A DNA stretch of 64,000 nucleotides from Bacillota bacterium (GCA_021828865.1 JAJZCW010000005.1:81706-145705), one strand, 5' to 3'. Positions 45,093-56,278 are shown, numbered from the stretch's first letter. Notes: a model not told the origin generated them from the sequence alone. Numbers and translations are program-made.

Positions 45093-47951
45093 TCAAGAAA
45101 CCGATACTTTCATTTGATCCATCCGTTCCTTATCGCGTTCGAGAACTGGCTCCAAAAATTGACCTGTATAGGACTCCTTAAATTCCGCTACCCGCTCTGG
45201 CGTACCGGTGATGATCACTTTTCCTCCAGCGTCTCCGCCTTCAGGTCCAAGATCAATGATATGGTCCGCGGTTTTGATCACATCGAGATTGTGTTCGATG
45301 ACCACAACTGTATCACCTGCATCGACCAGCCGCTGAAGCACCTGCAACAACCGTTCAATGTCTGCCACGTGCAATCCGGTGGTGGGTTCATCGAGAATAT
45401 ATAACGTTCTGCCGGTACTGCGGCGATGGAGCTCTGATGCTAATTTGACGCGCTGCGCTTCACCACCTGACAACGTAGTGGCAGGTTGTCCCATTTTAAT
45501 ATAGCCTAAGCCCACATCGTTCAAGGTACTGAGCTTACGCGCGATTTTAGGCACATTTTCAAAAAAATGCAGCGCATCTTCCACCGTCATGTCGAGCACA
45601 TCCGCGATGGATTTGCCTTTATAATGGACTTCTAACGTCTCTCGATTATAGCGATTGCCTTTACATACCTCACATGGCACATAGACATCCGGCAGGAAAT
45701 GCATCTCAATTTTGATGATGCCATCTCCCTTGCATGCTTCACAGCGGCCACCCCGCAGATTGAAGCTGAATCGGCCTTTTTTATACCCGCGAATCCTGGC
45801 TTCCTGTGTCGTGGCAAAGACATCCCGGATGTCGTCAAAAACGCCGGTATACGTGGCGGGATTAGATCGCGGGGTACGACCAATGGGAGATTGGTCGATG
45901 TCAATTACTTTGTCGAGATGCTCCAATCCTTCAATCGCATCAAACCGTCCTGGGCGAACTCTCGCCTTGTTCAGGGCCTGCGCTAGCGATTTGTGAAGAA
46001 TCTCATTGACTAGCGTACTCTTTCCGGAACCGGAAACACCAGTGACACAGGTGAAGACGCCGATAGGAAATTTGACAGTGATCCCTTTTAGATTGTTCTC
46101 CTTAGCCCCTTTAATGATGACGTAACGACCGTCAAGCGACCGCCTCGTATCAGGCAACGGAATGAACCTCTTCCCGCTCAAATATTGCCCCGTCAATGAA
46201 TGGTCATCATTCATGATTTCCTGAACTGTCCCCTGCGCCATCACCTGTCCGCCATGAACGCCGGCACCGGGGCCAATGTCAATAATAAAATCAGCGGCAA
46301 GCATAGTGTCTTCATCGTGCTCCACCACAATCAAAGTGTTGCCTAGATCACGCATTTGCGTCAGCGTCCTGATGAGCCGCGCATTATCCCGCTGGTGCAA
46401 TCCGATACTCGGTTCATCGAGGATATAAAGTACACCCATCAAACTGCTTCCAATCTGTGTGGCCAAACGAATCCGCTGTGCTTCCCCGCCCGATAACGTT
46501 CCCGCAGCTCTCGCGAGCGTCAGATAGTTCAATCCCACATCAGACAAAAAACCCAGACGCGATAGAATTTCTTTGATGATGAGGTGCGCGATTTGGAGCT
46601 CTTTTTCTGACAACGTCAGATGATTGACAAAATCAATCGCGTCCTGAATCGAGAACCTTGTAAAATTTGAAATATTGATTTGGCCTACGCGTACCGCCAG
46701 ACTCTCTGGTTTGAGGCGATCCCCTTTACAGGCAGGGCATGGTCGACTGCTCATAAATCCTTCCACAAACTCGCGGATATAATCTGATGCTGTCTCCTTA
46801 TACCGCCGCTCCAGGTTGTTGATGATGCCTTCAAAGAATACTTCCGCGCGTTTGACTTGTCCAAAGTCATTCTCAAAAGTAAAGCGAATCTTTTCTGGAA
46901 ACCCATATAAGAGCTTCTGCATGAGCAGTTTGGGAATGTCACGTACAGGCATATGAATATCCACACCTAGGTGTTCACAAGCACTTTGCAACAGTTGTGG
47001 GTAATAGGTAGAAGTGGACCCTGCCCAGGGTACAATGGCACCTTGCGCGATCGATTGCAAGGGATCAGGAATCACTAGCCCCTCGTCCACTTCCTGCTTC
47101 ACACCGAGGCCTGTGCATTCGGGACAAGCACCAAAAGGGCTGTTGAATGAAAACATGCGCGGACTGATTTCCCCCACGCTGTATCCGCAATTAGGACACG
47201 CCAGGTTCTGGCTGAACAGCAGTTCTTCTTTTCCCATCACATCTACCATGACAGTGCCGTCCGCAAGTCCTAATGCTGTCTCCAGTGAGTCCGCAAGGCG
47301 CGATCGAATATCCTGCTTGATAACGAGTCGGTCCACCACTACAGCGATGTTGTGTTTTTTATTTTTTTCGAGTGTGATTTTCTCACCAAGCTCCCGCATT
47401 TCCCCGTCCACTCTCACACGGACATAGCCGCCTTTGGCAAGGTCATCGAACAGTTTGCTGTGTTCGCCTTTTTTTCCATTCACCATGGGAGCAAGAATCT
47501 GAATGCGCGTCGCATCCGGAAAATTCATTACACGATCTACCATCTGATCCACCGTCTGCGATGAGATGGGAATATCACAGTGGGGACAATAAGGAGTGCC
47601 AATACGCGCAAACAAAAGGCGAAGGTAGTCGTAGATCTCCGTCACGGTTCCCACCGTGGAACGAGGATTACGACTCGTCGTCTTCTGGTCAATGCTGATA
47701 GCTGGAGAAAGGCCATCGATCGAATCGACATCGGGCTTCTCCATTTGCCCAAGAAACTGCCTGGCATAGGCAGAGAGAGATTCCACATAGCGCCTCTGCC
47801 CCTCTGCGTACAACGTATCAAACGCCAGTGATGATTTACCCGAACCGCTGAGTCCTGTCAACACCACGAGTTTATCCCGCGGGATTACCACGTCAATGTT
47901 TTTCAGGTTATGCGCCCGGGCTCCTTTCACGACAATTGCGTCATGTGCCAT
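45093..47951 (-). CDS. uvrA: Excinuclease ABC subunit A
   Basis: UvrA is the damage-recognition ATPase of nucleotide excision repair. The 952 residues include two ABC ATPase modules, with Walker [10 protein letters not shown] and GVSGSGKST, two LSGGEAQR signatures, and zinc modules CPHC...; [33 protein letters not shown]. Length is normal. ATG behind AAAGGAG. It lies 11 bases after uvrB in the same transcript. Confidence 0.98.
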   Translation of the reverse strand: MAHDAIVVKGARAHNLKNIDVVIPRDKLVVLTGLSGSGKSSLAFDTLYAEGQRRYVESLSAYARQFLGQMEKPDVDSIDGLSPAISIDQKTTSRNPRSTVGTVTEIYDYLRLLFARIGTPYCPHCDIPISSQTVDQMVDRVMNFPDATRIQILAPMVNGKKGEHSKLFDDLAKGGYVRVRVDGEMRELGEKITLEKNKKHNIAVVVDRLVIKQDIRSRLADSLETALGLADGTVMVDVMGKEELLFSQNLACPNCGYSVGEISPRMFSFNSPFGACPECTGLGVKQEVDEGLVIPDPLQSIAQGAIVPWAGSTSTYYPQLLQSACEHLGVDIHMPVRDIPKLLMQKLLYGFPEKIRFTFENDFGQVKRAEVFFEGIINNLERRYKETASDYIREFVEGFMSSRPCPACKGDRLKPESLAVRVGQINISNFTRFSIQDAIDFVNHLTLSEKELQIAHLIIKEILSRLGFLSDVGLNYLTLARAAGTLSGGEAQRIRLATQIGSSLMGVLYILDEPSIGLHQRDNARLIRTLTQMRDLGNTLIVVEHDEDTMLAADFIIDIGPGAGVHGGQVMAQGTVQEIMNDDHSLTGQYLSGKRFIPLPDTRRSLDGRYVIIKGAKENNLKGITVKFPIGVFTCVTGVSGSGKSTLVNEILHKSLAQALNKARVRPGRFDAIEGLEHLDKVIDIDQSPIGRTPRSNPATYTGVFDDIRDVFATTQEARIRGYKKGRFSFNLRGGRCEACKGDGIIKIEMHFLPDVYVPCEVCKGNRYNRETLEVHYKGKSIADVLDMTVEDALHFFENVPKIARKLSTLNDVGLGYIKMGQPATTLSGGEAQRVKLASELHRRSTGRTLYILDEPTTGLHVADIERLLQVLQRLVDAGDTVVVIEHNLDVIKTADHIIDLGPEGGDAGGKVIITGTPERVAEFKESYTGQFLEPVLERDKERMDQMKVSVS

Positions 47952-47962
47952 AATTGACTCCT

Positions 47963-49966
47963 TTATGCCCTCTTCTTTTCTGGCATGCTCCCTGCCAGCT
48001 CAATCATCAAATCACGAAGTTCTGCGGCGCGTTCGAATTGGAGCGCTTTTGCCGCCTCTTTCATCTCGTGTTCCAGACGTGCTAGCAAATCGCGCTTCTC
48101 TGCCTTACTTAATTTTGCCGCTTTAGCCGTTAATTCTTCTGTTTCGCTGACTGCTTTGGTGGCTTCGATCACATCGCGCACCGCTTTGCGGATGGTCGTT
48201 GGGATTATGCCGTGTTCTTCATTGTATTGCATTTGCTTTTGTCTCCTACGGTTGGTCTCCTTGATCGCAATATCCATGGACCTTGTCACATTGTCCGCGT
48301 ACATAATTACTTCGCCTGAAGCGTTTCTCGCCGCTCTTCCAATCGTTTGAATCAACGAGCGTTCTGCGCGCAAAAATCCTTCCTTATCGGCGTCAAGAAT
48401 CGCTACGAGGGAGACCTCAGGCAAATCCAGGCCTTCTCTTAACAGATTAATTCCGATCAACACGTCGAACACCCCAAGACGTAGGTCGCGTAAAATCGCC
48501 ATGCGCTCTAAGGTTTTGATCTCGCTGTGCAAATACCTGACCTTGATTCCAAGCTCTTTCAGGTAATCCGTCAGGTCTTCTGACATTTTCTTAGTTAAGG
48601 TGGTCACGAGCACGCGTTCGTTTTTCGCTGTTCGCAAGCGAATTTCGTGGATCAAGTCGTCAATCTGGCCCTTAATTGGACGAACGTCAATTTTTGGATC
48701 CAAAAGCCCAGTGGGACGGATGATCTGTTCTACCACCCCATGACTGACTTTCAGTTCATAATCGCCAGGAGTTGCAGAAACAAATACCGTCTGATATCGA
48801 TACCTGCTCAACTCTTCAAATTGAAGTGGCCTATTATCCGCCGCAGAAGGAAGACGAAAACCGTGCTCAATGAGCGTCAGTTTGCGAGTACGGTCACCAC
48901 CATACATCCCATGAAGTTGCGGAATGGTCACGTGTGATTCGTCAATCACCAGCAAAAAATCATCTGGGAAGTAGTCAAATAACGTGTAAGGCGGTTCTCC
49001 CGCCTTCCTACCGTCAAGATGACGCGAATAGTTTTCAATGCCGGAGCAGTATCCTACTTCCAGCATCATTTCAATATCATAGTTGGTACGCTGTTCCAGT
49101 CGCTGTGCTTCGAGTAGTTTGCCTGCCTCTTTCAACTCCGCAAGGCGCAGGCGCAACTCTTCCCGAATATCCTCAACTGCGCGCGCTATCGTCTCCTGAC
49201 CAGAGACAAAGTGAGAGGCTGGAAAGATGGCAACGTGTTCACGACGACCGAGAATTTCTCCCGTCAGGATATCAATCTCTGTGATGCGTTCAATTTCGTC
49301 ACCAAAAAATTCAATGCGAATGGCTTGGTCCATTCGCGAAGCAGGAACAATTTCCACCACATCACCGCGAACGCGAAAGGTCCCCCGAGTAAAGTTCACA
49401 TCGTTTCGCTCATATTGCATATCAACTAGTCTCCGTAAAATACTGTTGCGCGGACGCTCCATCCCCACACGCAGGGATAGCACATTTTCCTTATAGCGAA
49501 ACGGACTACCTAATCCATAAATACTGGAGACGCTGGCGACCACCAACACGTCATTACGTTCAAACAGTGCACTGGTTGCTGAGTGTCGCAATTTGTCTAT
49601 TTCATCATTAATTTTCGCGTCTTTTTCAATGAATGTATCGGATTGAGGAATGTAAGCTTCCGGCTGGTAATAGTCATAATAACTGACAAAGTACTCCACC
49701 GCATTGTTGGGGAAAAACTCTTTAAATTCTGCGGTCAATTGCGCAGCCAATGTCTTGTTGTGCGCAATCACGAGCGTAGGCTTATTCAATTTCGCTACCA
49801 AATTGGCAATCGTAAATGTTTTTCCCGATCCTGTAACACCAAGAAGTGTTTGGAATTTTGTTCCTTCCTGCACCCCATCAATCAACTGCTCAATCGCTAC
49901 CGGTTGATCTCCTGTGGGTTGATACGACGATACCAATTGAAATTCACCCGGAATGTTGTCGGGCAT
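47963..49966 (-). CDS. uvrB: Excinuclease ABC subunit B
   Basis: UvrB is the DNA-damage-verifying helicase-like subunit. Motifs: [13 protein letters not shown] (Walker A), the beta-hairpin region [40 protein letters not shown] (DEAD-type Walker B), [37 protein letters not shown], and the C-terminal UVR motif for UvrC. ATG at MPDNIP has AAAGGAGTG; 667 residues. First gene of the uvrBA operon behind a LexA-type box. Confidence 0.98.
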   Translation of the reverse strand: MPDNIPGEFQLVSSYQPTGDQPVAIEQLIDGVQEGTKFQTLLGVTGSGKTFTIANLVAKLNKPTLVIAHNKTLAAQLTAEFKEFFPNNAVEYFVSYYDYYQPEAYIPQSDTFIEKDAKINDEIDKLRHSATSALFERNDVLVVASVSSIYGLGSPFRYKENVLSLRVGMERPRNSILRRLVDMQYERNDVNFTRGTFRVRGDVVEIVPASRMDQAIRIEFFGDEIERITEIDILTGEILGRREHVAIFPASHFVSGQETIARAVEDIREELRLRLAELKEAGKLLEAQRLEQRTNYDIEMMLEVGYCSGIENYSRHLDGRKAGEPPYTLFDYFPDDFLLVIDESHVTIPQLHGMYGGDRTRKLTLIEHGFRLPSAADNRPLQFEELSRYRYQTVFVSATPGDYELKVSHGVVEQIIRPTGLLDPKIDVRPIKGQIDDLIHEIRLRTAKNERVLVTTLTKKMSEDLTDYLKELGIKVRYLHSEIKTLERMAILRDLRLGVFDVLIGINLLREGLDLPEVSLVAILDADKEGFLRAERSLIQTIGRAARNASGEVIMYADNVTRSMDIAIKETNRRRQKQMQYNEEHGIIPTTIRKAVRDVIEATKAVSETEELTAKAAKLSKAEKRDLLARLEHEMKEAAKALQFERAAELRDLMIELAGSMPEKKRA

Positions 49967-50004
49967 GGGATCACTCCTTTGTAGACGTGTTCCTCCACAC
50001 ACCC

Positions 50005-50032
50005 ATTATAAACGATCATACGTTCGATTCAA
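50005..50032 (-). promoter_or_regulatory. uvrB promoter with an SOS (LexA) box in the spacer
   Basis: On the minus strand TTGAAT and a perfect TATAAT are 16 bases apart. CGAACGTATGATCG (50013-50026) fills most of the spacer and matches the Gram-positive LexA consensus CGAAC-N4-GTTCG with one mismatch. uvrB is a known SOS gene in Bacillus. The order of elements means LexA binding would block RNA polymerase. Confidence 0.85.
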
Positions 50033-50037
50033 ACCTT

Positions 50038-51048
50038 TTATGGTGCATTGCTTTTATTGGGCTGAGTTCCAAAAATATTCTGGGGAAGTTTTTGAATTGG
50101 CGTTGTTTCCCCTTTAGTATAGTTGGAAGAAATATCTGTGGAAGGATTCACTCCAATCACATTCTTAAACTGCGGAAGCGTCACCAGAGAGCCTGATGAA
50201 CTTGACTTTGCAGCAGCGGAACTTGATATATTGGTGGTATTGCCTGTGGTCTGATCAATGATGTTGGCAATTGATTTTCTAAGAATGACAATATTCACGC
50301 GACGGTTCAACGCGCGATTGGCCGGAGTAGTGTTGGGAGCCACAGGATGGTATTGGCCAAACCCTTCCGCAGACAATCGGTTGGGATCGATAGCATTGGA
50401 AATCAGGAAATGAACGACATTCACAGCTCGACCCGTCGATAACTCCCAGTTAGATGGGAATTGCGGTGTATTGATCGGGACATTGTCAGTGTATCCTTCC
50501 ACCACTATTGGATTGGTGACACTTTGCAAAAAAGGAATAAGCCCATTCAGGATCTGTTGCGCACCTGGCAAAAGGGTGTCTTGTCCCGTTTGGAATAACA
50601 CCACGTCTTTGAGCGTGATCTGGATTCCTCTTGTCTGGTTGTATAGCGAAACGGAATTATTCAATCCACTGTTTTTCACATAGTTCTGCAAGCGCTTATA
50701 AAGGTTGCTGAACCTGATGTTCTCATTCATCATAGTCTGGATTTGCTGCTTTTCCTGTTTGGTGATTTTAATGGGCGTAGAAGAATATCCAGTCGAATGA
50801 TCACCTGTTGTCGGATTGGCTGCAGTGGTCAATCCGCTCGTGGCAAGATTCTGAAGGGGAATCTTGTTATTCGGATCAAGCGCCGCATTCAGAGATTGGG
50901 TAAGTGTCATAAACTTCTGCACGTTAACACTGGACATGGCATACATGATGACAAAAAAGATCATCAACAGTGTGATCAAATCGGAATAGGTGAGCAACCA
51001 ACGCTCATTATTCTCTTTATCCGGAGCTTTCTTGTGTCGATTATGCAT
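50038..51048 (-). CDS. motB: Flagellar stator protein MotB-like (OmpA/MotB domain)
   Basis: MotB pairs with MotA to form the ion-driven stator that anchors to peptidoglycan. A single transmembrane segment (LLTYSDLITLLMIFFVIMYAMSS) carries the ion-channel Asp23. The C-terminal OmpA-like domain (about 150-265) has VEGYTDNVPINTPQFPSNWELSTGRAVNVVHFL and NRRVNIVIL. A Ser/Thr-rich tail follows. The ATG lies 8 bases before the motA stop (overlap). The coupling ion (H+ or Na+) is unclear. Confidence 0.94.
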   Translation of the reverse strand: MHNRHKKAPDKENNERWLLTYSDLITLLMIFFVIMYAMSSVNVQKFMTLTQSLNAALDPNNKIPLQNLATSGLTTAANPTTGDHSTGYSSTPIKITKQEKQQIQTMMNENIRFSNLYKRLQNYVKNSGLNNSVSLYNQTRGIQITLKDVVLFQTGQDTLLPGAQQILNGLIPFLQSVTNPIVVEGYTDNVPINTPQFPSNWELSTGRAVNVVHFLISNAIDPNRLSAEGFGQYHPVAPNTTPANRALNRRVNIVILRKSIANIIDQTTGNTTNISSSAAAKSSSSGSLVTLPQFKNVIGVNPSTDISSNYTKGETTPIQKLPQNIFGTQPNKSNAP

Positions 51049-51856
51049 TGGCTGCTTCCGCCTCCGCGCCACCAACCTCTGAACTCTTTTGTTCGACTTT
51101 GCGTTCGCGATCAGCTGGCGCCAAGAATACCTTTAATTTTTGCGCCAGAATGTTAGGATTTTCCCCAGCTTGGATCGAGAGTACCCCTTCCAGAATCAAC
51201 TCTTTCACCAGCATTTCACTCTTCGACTGGGTTTTTAACTTGTTACCAATGGGCAACCAGATCAAGTTCGCCGTCGACACACCGTACAATGTCGCGACAA
51301 ATGCCGTTGCAATCAGTGGACCTAGTTTTGCTACGTCAGACAAGTTACTAAGCACGTGAACCAACCCCATGACAGTACCAATGATCCCCATCGTTGGCGC
51401 ATAACCACCTGCCGCCTCGAATATCGCCACACCGGATTCATGTCGGCTCTGGATAAATGCCAGCTCCGTTTCCATAATGCTTCTTACGAGGTCGGGATCC
51501 ACGCCATCAACGACGAGTCGCACCCCGTTCTTAAAAAATTCATCTGTATAGTTTTCAATCTTGTCTTCAAGCGCGAGGATACCCTCGCGCCTAGCAATCG
51601 TAGCCAGTTCCACCAATTGATTGATGACTCCCAGTGGATCCTGATCCTTTTTTTGAAACGCCATTCGAAACAGCGTAAATACTGATTTCATTTGTTTGCC
51701 GGAAAACGAGATGAACAAGGCGCCAAAAGTGCCCCCAAAGACAATCATTGCTGCAGATAATCCGAGCAACGCCATGGGAGAACCGCCTTCGAGCATAAAT
51801 GCCCCAAGCATCATGCCGAATCCCATGATAAGACCTATTAGAGTAGTGAGATCCAT
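51041..51856 (-). CDS. motA: Flagellar stator protein MotA-like
   Basis: MotA/TolQ/ExbB family membrane protein with four helices, 271 residues. Visible are MDLTTLIGLIMGFGMMLGAFMLEGGS, the cytoplasmic loop with RREGILALEDKIENYTDEFFKNGVRLVVDG and the paired helices GGYAPTMGIIGTVMGLVHVL and TAFVATLYGVSTANLIWLPIGNKL that line the channel. ATG behind AGAGGGGA. Operon with motB; no other flagellar genes are visible. Confidence 0.95.
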   Translation of the reverse strand: MDLTTLIGLIMGFGMMLGAFMLEGGSPMALLGLSAAMIVFGGTFGALFISFSGKQMKSVFTLFRMAFQKKDQDPLGVINQLVELATIARREGILALEDKIENYTDEFFKNGVRLVVDGVDPDLVRSIMETELAFIQSRHESGVAIFEAAGGYAPTMGIIGTVMGLVHVLSNLSDVAKLGPLIATAFVATLYGVSTANLIWLPIGNKLKTQSKSEMLVKELILEGVLSIQAGENPNILAQKLKVFLAPADRERKVEQKSSEVGGAEAEAANA

Positions 51857-51915
51857 ATTATTTCCCCTCTATCTATATACAACAGAACCATGTTTATATT
51901 TTGAATTCTAATATT

Positions 51916-51927
51916 ATCACATGTGAT
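51916..51927. repeat. 12-base palindrome between minJ-like gene and motA
   Basis: ATCACATGTGAT is a perfect palindrome beginning at the minJ-like stop and ending about 60 bases before motA. It could be an operator for motAB or part of an end-of-gene signal. Short palindromes also arise by chance in AT-rich spacers. Confidence 0.3.
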
Positions 51928-53162
51928 TACATGGATTGATTTTCTTTTGAAGCCAGCACGTTTTGATGGTAATTTTGCTTTGTTTTGATTGGATTTCTTG
52001 CCCACCAACGCCAGACCCAATTCCATCTTCCAAAGTCATACACTTCACGAAATTGGTGCAAATGTTCGTCAGGAACCATGATTACCCCTAACTGGCTTGG
52101 GCCATCTGCAAAAATTGGCGTACCAATGAATCTCGATTCGCCTCTTTTGTCAACCACCTCAAGCTTAACATAAGCAGGATTTTGGTCAATGGCAAAGTGA
52201 ATATCATAAGGACTGTTCACAGGAATATTGCCGATTTTTAATATAATTTCCCCAGGTTTTAACCCTAATTGTTTAGCGGGACTACGATCGATAGTAGCAA
52301 GTACACGCACTCCACGTGCAGGACGCACATACATGGGAAGGTTGTCTTTATCGAGGATCTGGAACGCATTCAAAATGCCAATTTTCATAAATACCGGTAC
52401 GACTGCCATAATCAGAAGCCCAGTAATGCTTGTCCCAAGAAAGAAGCTACCCACCAAAACTAGCAAACCAATGAGTGCATTAGCCAATCCCTTACTGCGC
52501 ATTAATCGATCACTTTCTGATGAAAGGGAGTAGCCACTTATTCCAGTGAATATAACAGTTGGCAAAAGCACTCCCAAATTGGGCAATAACAGCGGGATCG
52601 GACGAAAAGCCTGAAGTAGAAACATCCCTACCACCTGACCTCTTTTACTTTTCACATAAATAGGAGAAGCCATTTGACCCCAGTTCAAGATTTCCAAAAG
52701 CCCAGACAAAAGTTGCGCCCCACCTGTGACCAGAAGCAAAGAGCGCATTTGGTCATCGCTCAGCAACCATGGATAATGAACATTGGGAATCATTAGTAAA
52801 ATAGCGTCAAACACAATTAATACTGGCCCCGCATAAGCAATATCCGCCAACCTGGCATCCAGCAGAGCGAGTACCAAGAGCAACGCCCATAGTTGCCATG
52901 AAAGCGCTGCTGACCAATTGAACAAAAAATAATGGCGGACCAGATAAATTCCGCCACTCAAAATGATGCCAACTATCAGCCCGAAAACCAGCGACCTCCA
53001 CCAATAGCCAAGAAAGGAACCCATTTTCATTCCCAGTATGGACCTCTCCATGATTTGGCCTCGCTGGTACTGTGCCATCAAATACAACAACATCACCAAA
53101 TAGATTACAGGCGCAAGCGGAAGTTGGGTAAATCCTTCAGCAATCGCCAAACCGATGTGCAC
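51927..53162 (-). CDS. MinJ-like polytopic membrane protein with C-terminal PDZ domain
   Basis: The 411-residue product has about seven or eight hydrophobic segments up to residue 290, then a PDZ domain (about 300-380: GVRVLATIDRSPAKQLGLKPGEIILKIGNIPVNSPYDI). MinJ of B. subtilis, which links DivIVA to MinCD at division sites, has this layout, and the gene sits next to ctpB and ftsXE there too. The identification rests on topology and synteny more than sequence. GTG start behind AAAGGGA. Confidence 0.72.
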   Translation of the reverse strand: MHIGLAIAEGFTQLPLAPVIYLVMLLYLMAQYQRGQIMERSILGMKMGSFLGYWWRSLVFGLIVGIILSGGIYLVRHYFLFNWSAALSWQLWALLLVLALLDARLADIAYAGPVLIVFDAILLMIPNVHYPWLLSDDQMRSLLLVTGGAQLLSGLLEILNWGQMASPIYVKSKRGQVVGMFLLQAFRPIPLLLPNLGVLLPTVIFTGISGYSLSSESDRLMRSKGLANALIGLLVLVGSFFLGTSITGLLIMAVVPVFMKIGILNAFQILDKDNLPMYVRPARGVRVLATIDRSPAKQLGLKPGEIILKIGNIPVNSPYDIHFAIDQNPAYVKLEVVDKRGESRFIGTPIFADGPSQLGVIMVPDEHLHQFREVYDFGRWNWVWRWWARNPIKTKQNYHQNVLASKENQSM

Positions 53163-53242
53163 ATCTATCTTCCCTTTCTAACTTTCAGCCGTACCATAAT
53201 CACTCTAAAAGATTAGTTCTACAAGTTTCCCTAAATTCCTGC

Positions 53243-54652
53243 CTATTTTATAATCAGGTGTTCAATGTAGCCCATCGCTGTTAAAAGCTGGGGATCGTTA
53301 TTCTGCTTCTGCTGCAAAAGCGCCACATTAAGCGCGTAGGCGGTACTGCCATCCACTTCACCAGTTGGATTTAATTGATGCGCACGTTGAAATGCCTTGA
53401 CCGCTACATACGTACTTTGACTGTAATATCCATCTGTACGCCCAGGGAAATAATGAAGTGCAAGCAATATCCGTTGCAATACGGCGATGCTCACCTGATT
53501 ATCGCCAATCTTGTACGGCGTCCTTAGAGACATAGGCAGTGCCGGATAATGATAATACGTGGGTGTTGGCACCTTGAAATTGGGAGCAATTCCTTTGCGG
53601 TGAATCCATACCCCCTTGGGAGTCAGCCAACGTGCCACCGTCAATTTGAGACTGGAACCATCCTTGAATTGCTCTGTTTCCTGGACGGTCCCCTTACCAT
53701 ATGTGCGTTCCCCAACGAGTGGAACGCCACCTGATTCTTGAAGCGCAGCAGCAAGTATTTCACCAGCACTCGCCGTTTCCCCATTAACGAGGCAAACTTT
53801 GGGCACTGGCAACAAGTCACCGTTTGCTCGTAGCACCTTACGGGCCCCATCTCGCCCGGCTATCTGTGCGATCACTGCATTTTTTGGCAAGAGGTAGCTG
53901 GCAATTTTATCGACACTTTGCAAATACCCACCGGGATCATCCCGGACATCAATGATCAGCCCTTTGACGCCGTTTAGTTTCAACTGCTCCAGGTCATTCA
54001 GGAATACGGTATCTGTATTTTCGCTGAACTCCGTGATCAGCAGATAACCGATGTGGTGAGGATAAAGCTTCATGAAAACAGTCGGTTCAACAATCTTTTG
54101 CCGCAACACGTCCCTAGTAAAAACAGATGGTCCACGCATCCACTTCAGACGAACTTTTGTGCCCGCTTTTCCACGAATCATTTCAACCGCTTGCTCCAGC
54201 GAGAGACTCCTCGTTGCTCTCCCATTAATGGATAGCACGACATCGTTCTTTTCCAAGCCAGCTTTAGCGGCAGGCGAACCAGGTAGTATAGTCGCCACCA
54301 CCAATTGTCCATTTTGTTCACTAAGCAAGGCGCCGATCCCTTGAAACTGTGAAGAGACTAATTCCCTGAACCGCGCGGAAAGCACTGGATTCATGTACAT
54401 AGAAAAAGGATCCCCGACAGAATGGACCATTCCACTAATGGCCCCTTCCATCAACTGGTTGGGGTTCAACTTTTCATAGTAGCTTTCCGTCAACCGTGAA
54501 TACGTCTGTAAAAATTTATGATAAGAAGGATTTGCACCAAGCGGGGAATAATCCGCACCGCTCCATTTTAATCCCGACCAAGTAGCGAAAGCCGTAATCG
54601 CCACTAGCGTCGCAGTCTGACCCCATTTCACAAAACGTCTTCGCAGGCGCAC
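53243..54652 (-). CDS. ctpB: S41-family carboxyl-terminal processing protease (CtpB type) with peptidoglycan-binding domain
   Basis: An N-terminal signal-anchor (about 10-30) is followed by a PDZ domain (about 95-180) and the S41 catalytic domain with Ser295 (GETASAGEIL) and Lys320 (ERTYGKGTVQ), the Ser-Lys dyad. A PG_binding_1-like domain (VAVLQRILLALHYFPGRTDGYYSQSTYVAVKAFQRAH) ends the chain. In Bacillus, CtpB cleaves SpoIVFA to switch on sigma-K. GTG is chosen because AGGAGG lies ideally before it; the ATG eight codons earlier has no site. It follows ftsX by 71 bases. Confidence 0.94.
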   Translation of the reverse strand: MRLRRRFVKWGQTATLVAITAFATWSGLKWSGADYSPLGANPSYHKFLQTYSRLTESYYEKLNPNQLMEGAISGMVHSVGDPFSMYMNPVLSARFRELVSSQFQGIGALLSEQNGQLVVATILPGSPAAKAGLEKNDVVLSINGRATRSLSLEQAVEMIRGKAGTKVRLKWMRGPSVFTRDVLRQKIVEPTVFMKLYPHHIGYLLITEFSENTDTVFLNDLEQLKLNGVKGLIIDVRDDPGGYLQSVDKIASYLLPKNAVIAQIAGRDGARKVLRANGDLLPVPKVCLVNGETASAGEILAAALQESGGVPLVGERTYGKGTVQETEQFKDGSSLKLTVARWLTPKGVWIHRKGIAPNFKVPTPTYYHYPALPMSLRTPYKIGDNQVSIAVLQRILLALHYFPGRTDGYYSQSTYVAVKAFQRAHQLNPTGEVDGSTAYALNVALLQQKQNNDPQLLTAMGYIEHLIIK

Positions 54653-54723
54653 CGCAGCACCTCCTGACCTGTCCATAAGTTAATACAATTTATGCGGACA
54701 AGGCAGAAGGTATCACTGCCAAA

Positions 54724-55602
54724 TCAGACTCTCAAATACCTACGCATCGACATGATTCCACCCCATGCTCCGATCAACAGCCCCACTGCATATAAAATGG
54801 GTAACACCCGGTTCATCACAATCGGATCTGGCATCAGTGCAAAAGGTGGAAACAGGACCACATTTTTTTGGATAAAGTAATAACCCTGGTTCAAGATGAC
54901 GCTGGGGATAAATGCACCAATAAGGCCAAGCAGCGTTCCTTCTACAAAAAACGGACCGCGGATGAACCCATCCGTTGCTCCCACCAGTTTCATAATTTCA
55001 ATTTCCCTACGCCGGGTAAAAATCGTAATTTTGATCGTATTGGAAATGAGAAACATCCCCATGATCACCAGCGCAATGATAAAAATGACCGAGGTGTCCC
55101 GCACAATTGTAAAAATAGATAGCATCCTCGGGATAAAGCTAGCGCCGTACTGCACTTTCTGAATACCCTTGATCTTACTGACTAAACTTGCGAGTTGCGG
55201 AATCGTCTTTGGACTATCGGCCTTCACGACAAATTCATTCGGCAACGGATTGCCAAGTCCGTTCAACAGATCGGCATTTGGGCCAAGTGTTTTCTTCATT
55301 GTCGAAAGTGCCTGTTCCTTGGTGATCAAAGTAACCTGCTTGATCCCACCGAGGCTGCTAATCTCATGCTTTATAGCAGGCAATTGCGAAGTGGGAACCT
55401 GATCCATCACGTAGGCGTTAAATTGCAACTCACTTTCAATGTTGGTCAATATATTTTGCAAGTTGACGCTGATAATCAGCGAAACTCCTAAGATCAATAA
55501 TGTGACTGCCACGCCGCTGACCGCCGCAAACGTCATCCAACCATTGCGGAACAGATTTTTGAAGCCCTCCTTGCCGTGTCTACCATATGTCCTAATCTTC
55601 AT
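54724..55602 (-). CDS. ftsX: Cell-division ABC transporter-like protein FtsX
   Basis: The four-helix permease-like subunit pairs with FtsE and regulates murein hydrolases at the septum or lateral wall. The N-terminal GREGFKNLFRNGWMTFAAVSGVAVTLLILGVSL-type helix is followed by a large extracellular domain and three helices (SVIFIIALVIMGMFLISNTIKITIF; GTLLGLIGAFIPSVIL; VLPILYAVGLLIGAWGG). The ATG at MKIRTYGRH overlaps the ftsE stop by 11 bases. 292 residues. Confidence 0.95.
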   Translation of the reverse strand: MKIRTYGRHGKEGFKNLFRNGWMTFAAVSGVAVTLLILGVSLIISVNLQNILTNIESELQFNAYVMDQVPTSQLPAIKHEISSLGGIKQVTLITKEQALSTMKKTLGPNADLLNGLGNPLPNEFVVKADSPKTIPQLASLVSKIKGIQKVQYGASFIPRMLSIFTIVRDTSVIFIIALVIMGMFLISNTIKITIFTRRREIEIMKLVGATDGFIRGPFFVEGTLLGLIGAFIPSVILNQGYYFIQKNVVLFPPFALMPDPIVMNRVLPILYAVGLLIGAWGGIMSMRRYLRV

Positions 55603-56278
55603 AGCCGTAATCCCCGCGTTCCTCGTCTCTGGCAATCTGTCCCTGTTCGATCGCAATGACGCGTTTTCTCGTTGCATTTACCAGTTCGCGATTGTGCGTA
55701 GCCATGACAATGGTCGTGCCACGATCGTTGACGCGCTCAAACAGCTTTAATATTTGCCACGAATTGTCCGGATCCAGATTGCCTGTCGGCTCATCAGCCA
55801 CAATCACACTCGGCTTATTGACAAGCGCCCTTGCCACGGCCACCCGCTGCTGTTCCCCGCCAGATAGTTCATTAGGAAACATTTTCGCCTTGTCCACCAA
55901 GCCAACGAGTTCCAGCATCTCCTTTACCCGTTTGCGGGTCAGGCGTTTCGACGCCTCGATCACTTCCATCGCAAACGCGACATTTTCCTCCACCGTCAAT
56001 TTCTGCAACAGCTTGAAATCCTGAAAGATCACTCCGACATGTCGTCGCATAAACGGAATCTGTCTGTCACGTAACCGTTCAATATTAAAACCGCCAACAA
56101 AAATGTGTCCTTTTGTTGGCCGTTCTTCTCTATACATCAGCTTAATAAATGTCGATTTTCCCGCACCGCTCGGTCCCACCACATACACAAACTCTCCCTG
56201 AGCGATACGCACACTCACCCCCTGAAGGGCAGTGACGCCGTTGTTATACTCCTTCCAAACATCTTGCATTTCAATCAT
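55592..56278 (-). CDS. ftsE: Cell-division ABC ATPase FtsE
   Basis: Walker A VGPSGAGKST, signature LSGGEQQRVAVARAL, Walker B VIVADEPTGNLD, and the typical short 228-residue length. It drives FtsX. ATG at MIEMQDVWK has GTGGAGG. First of the ftsEX-ctpB-minJ run, matching B. subtilis gene order. Confidence 0.96.
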   Translation of the reverse strand: MIEMQDVWKEYNNGVTALQGVSVRIAQGEFVYVVGPSGAGKSTFIKLMYREERPTKGHIFVGGFNIERLRDRQIPFMRRHVGVIFQDFKLLQKLTVEENVAFAMEVIEASKRLTRKRVKEMLELVGLVDKAKMFPNELSGGEQQRVAVARALVNKPSVIVADEPTGNLDPDNSWQILKLFERVNDRGTTIVMATHNRELVNATRKRVIAIEQGQIARDEERGDYGYED

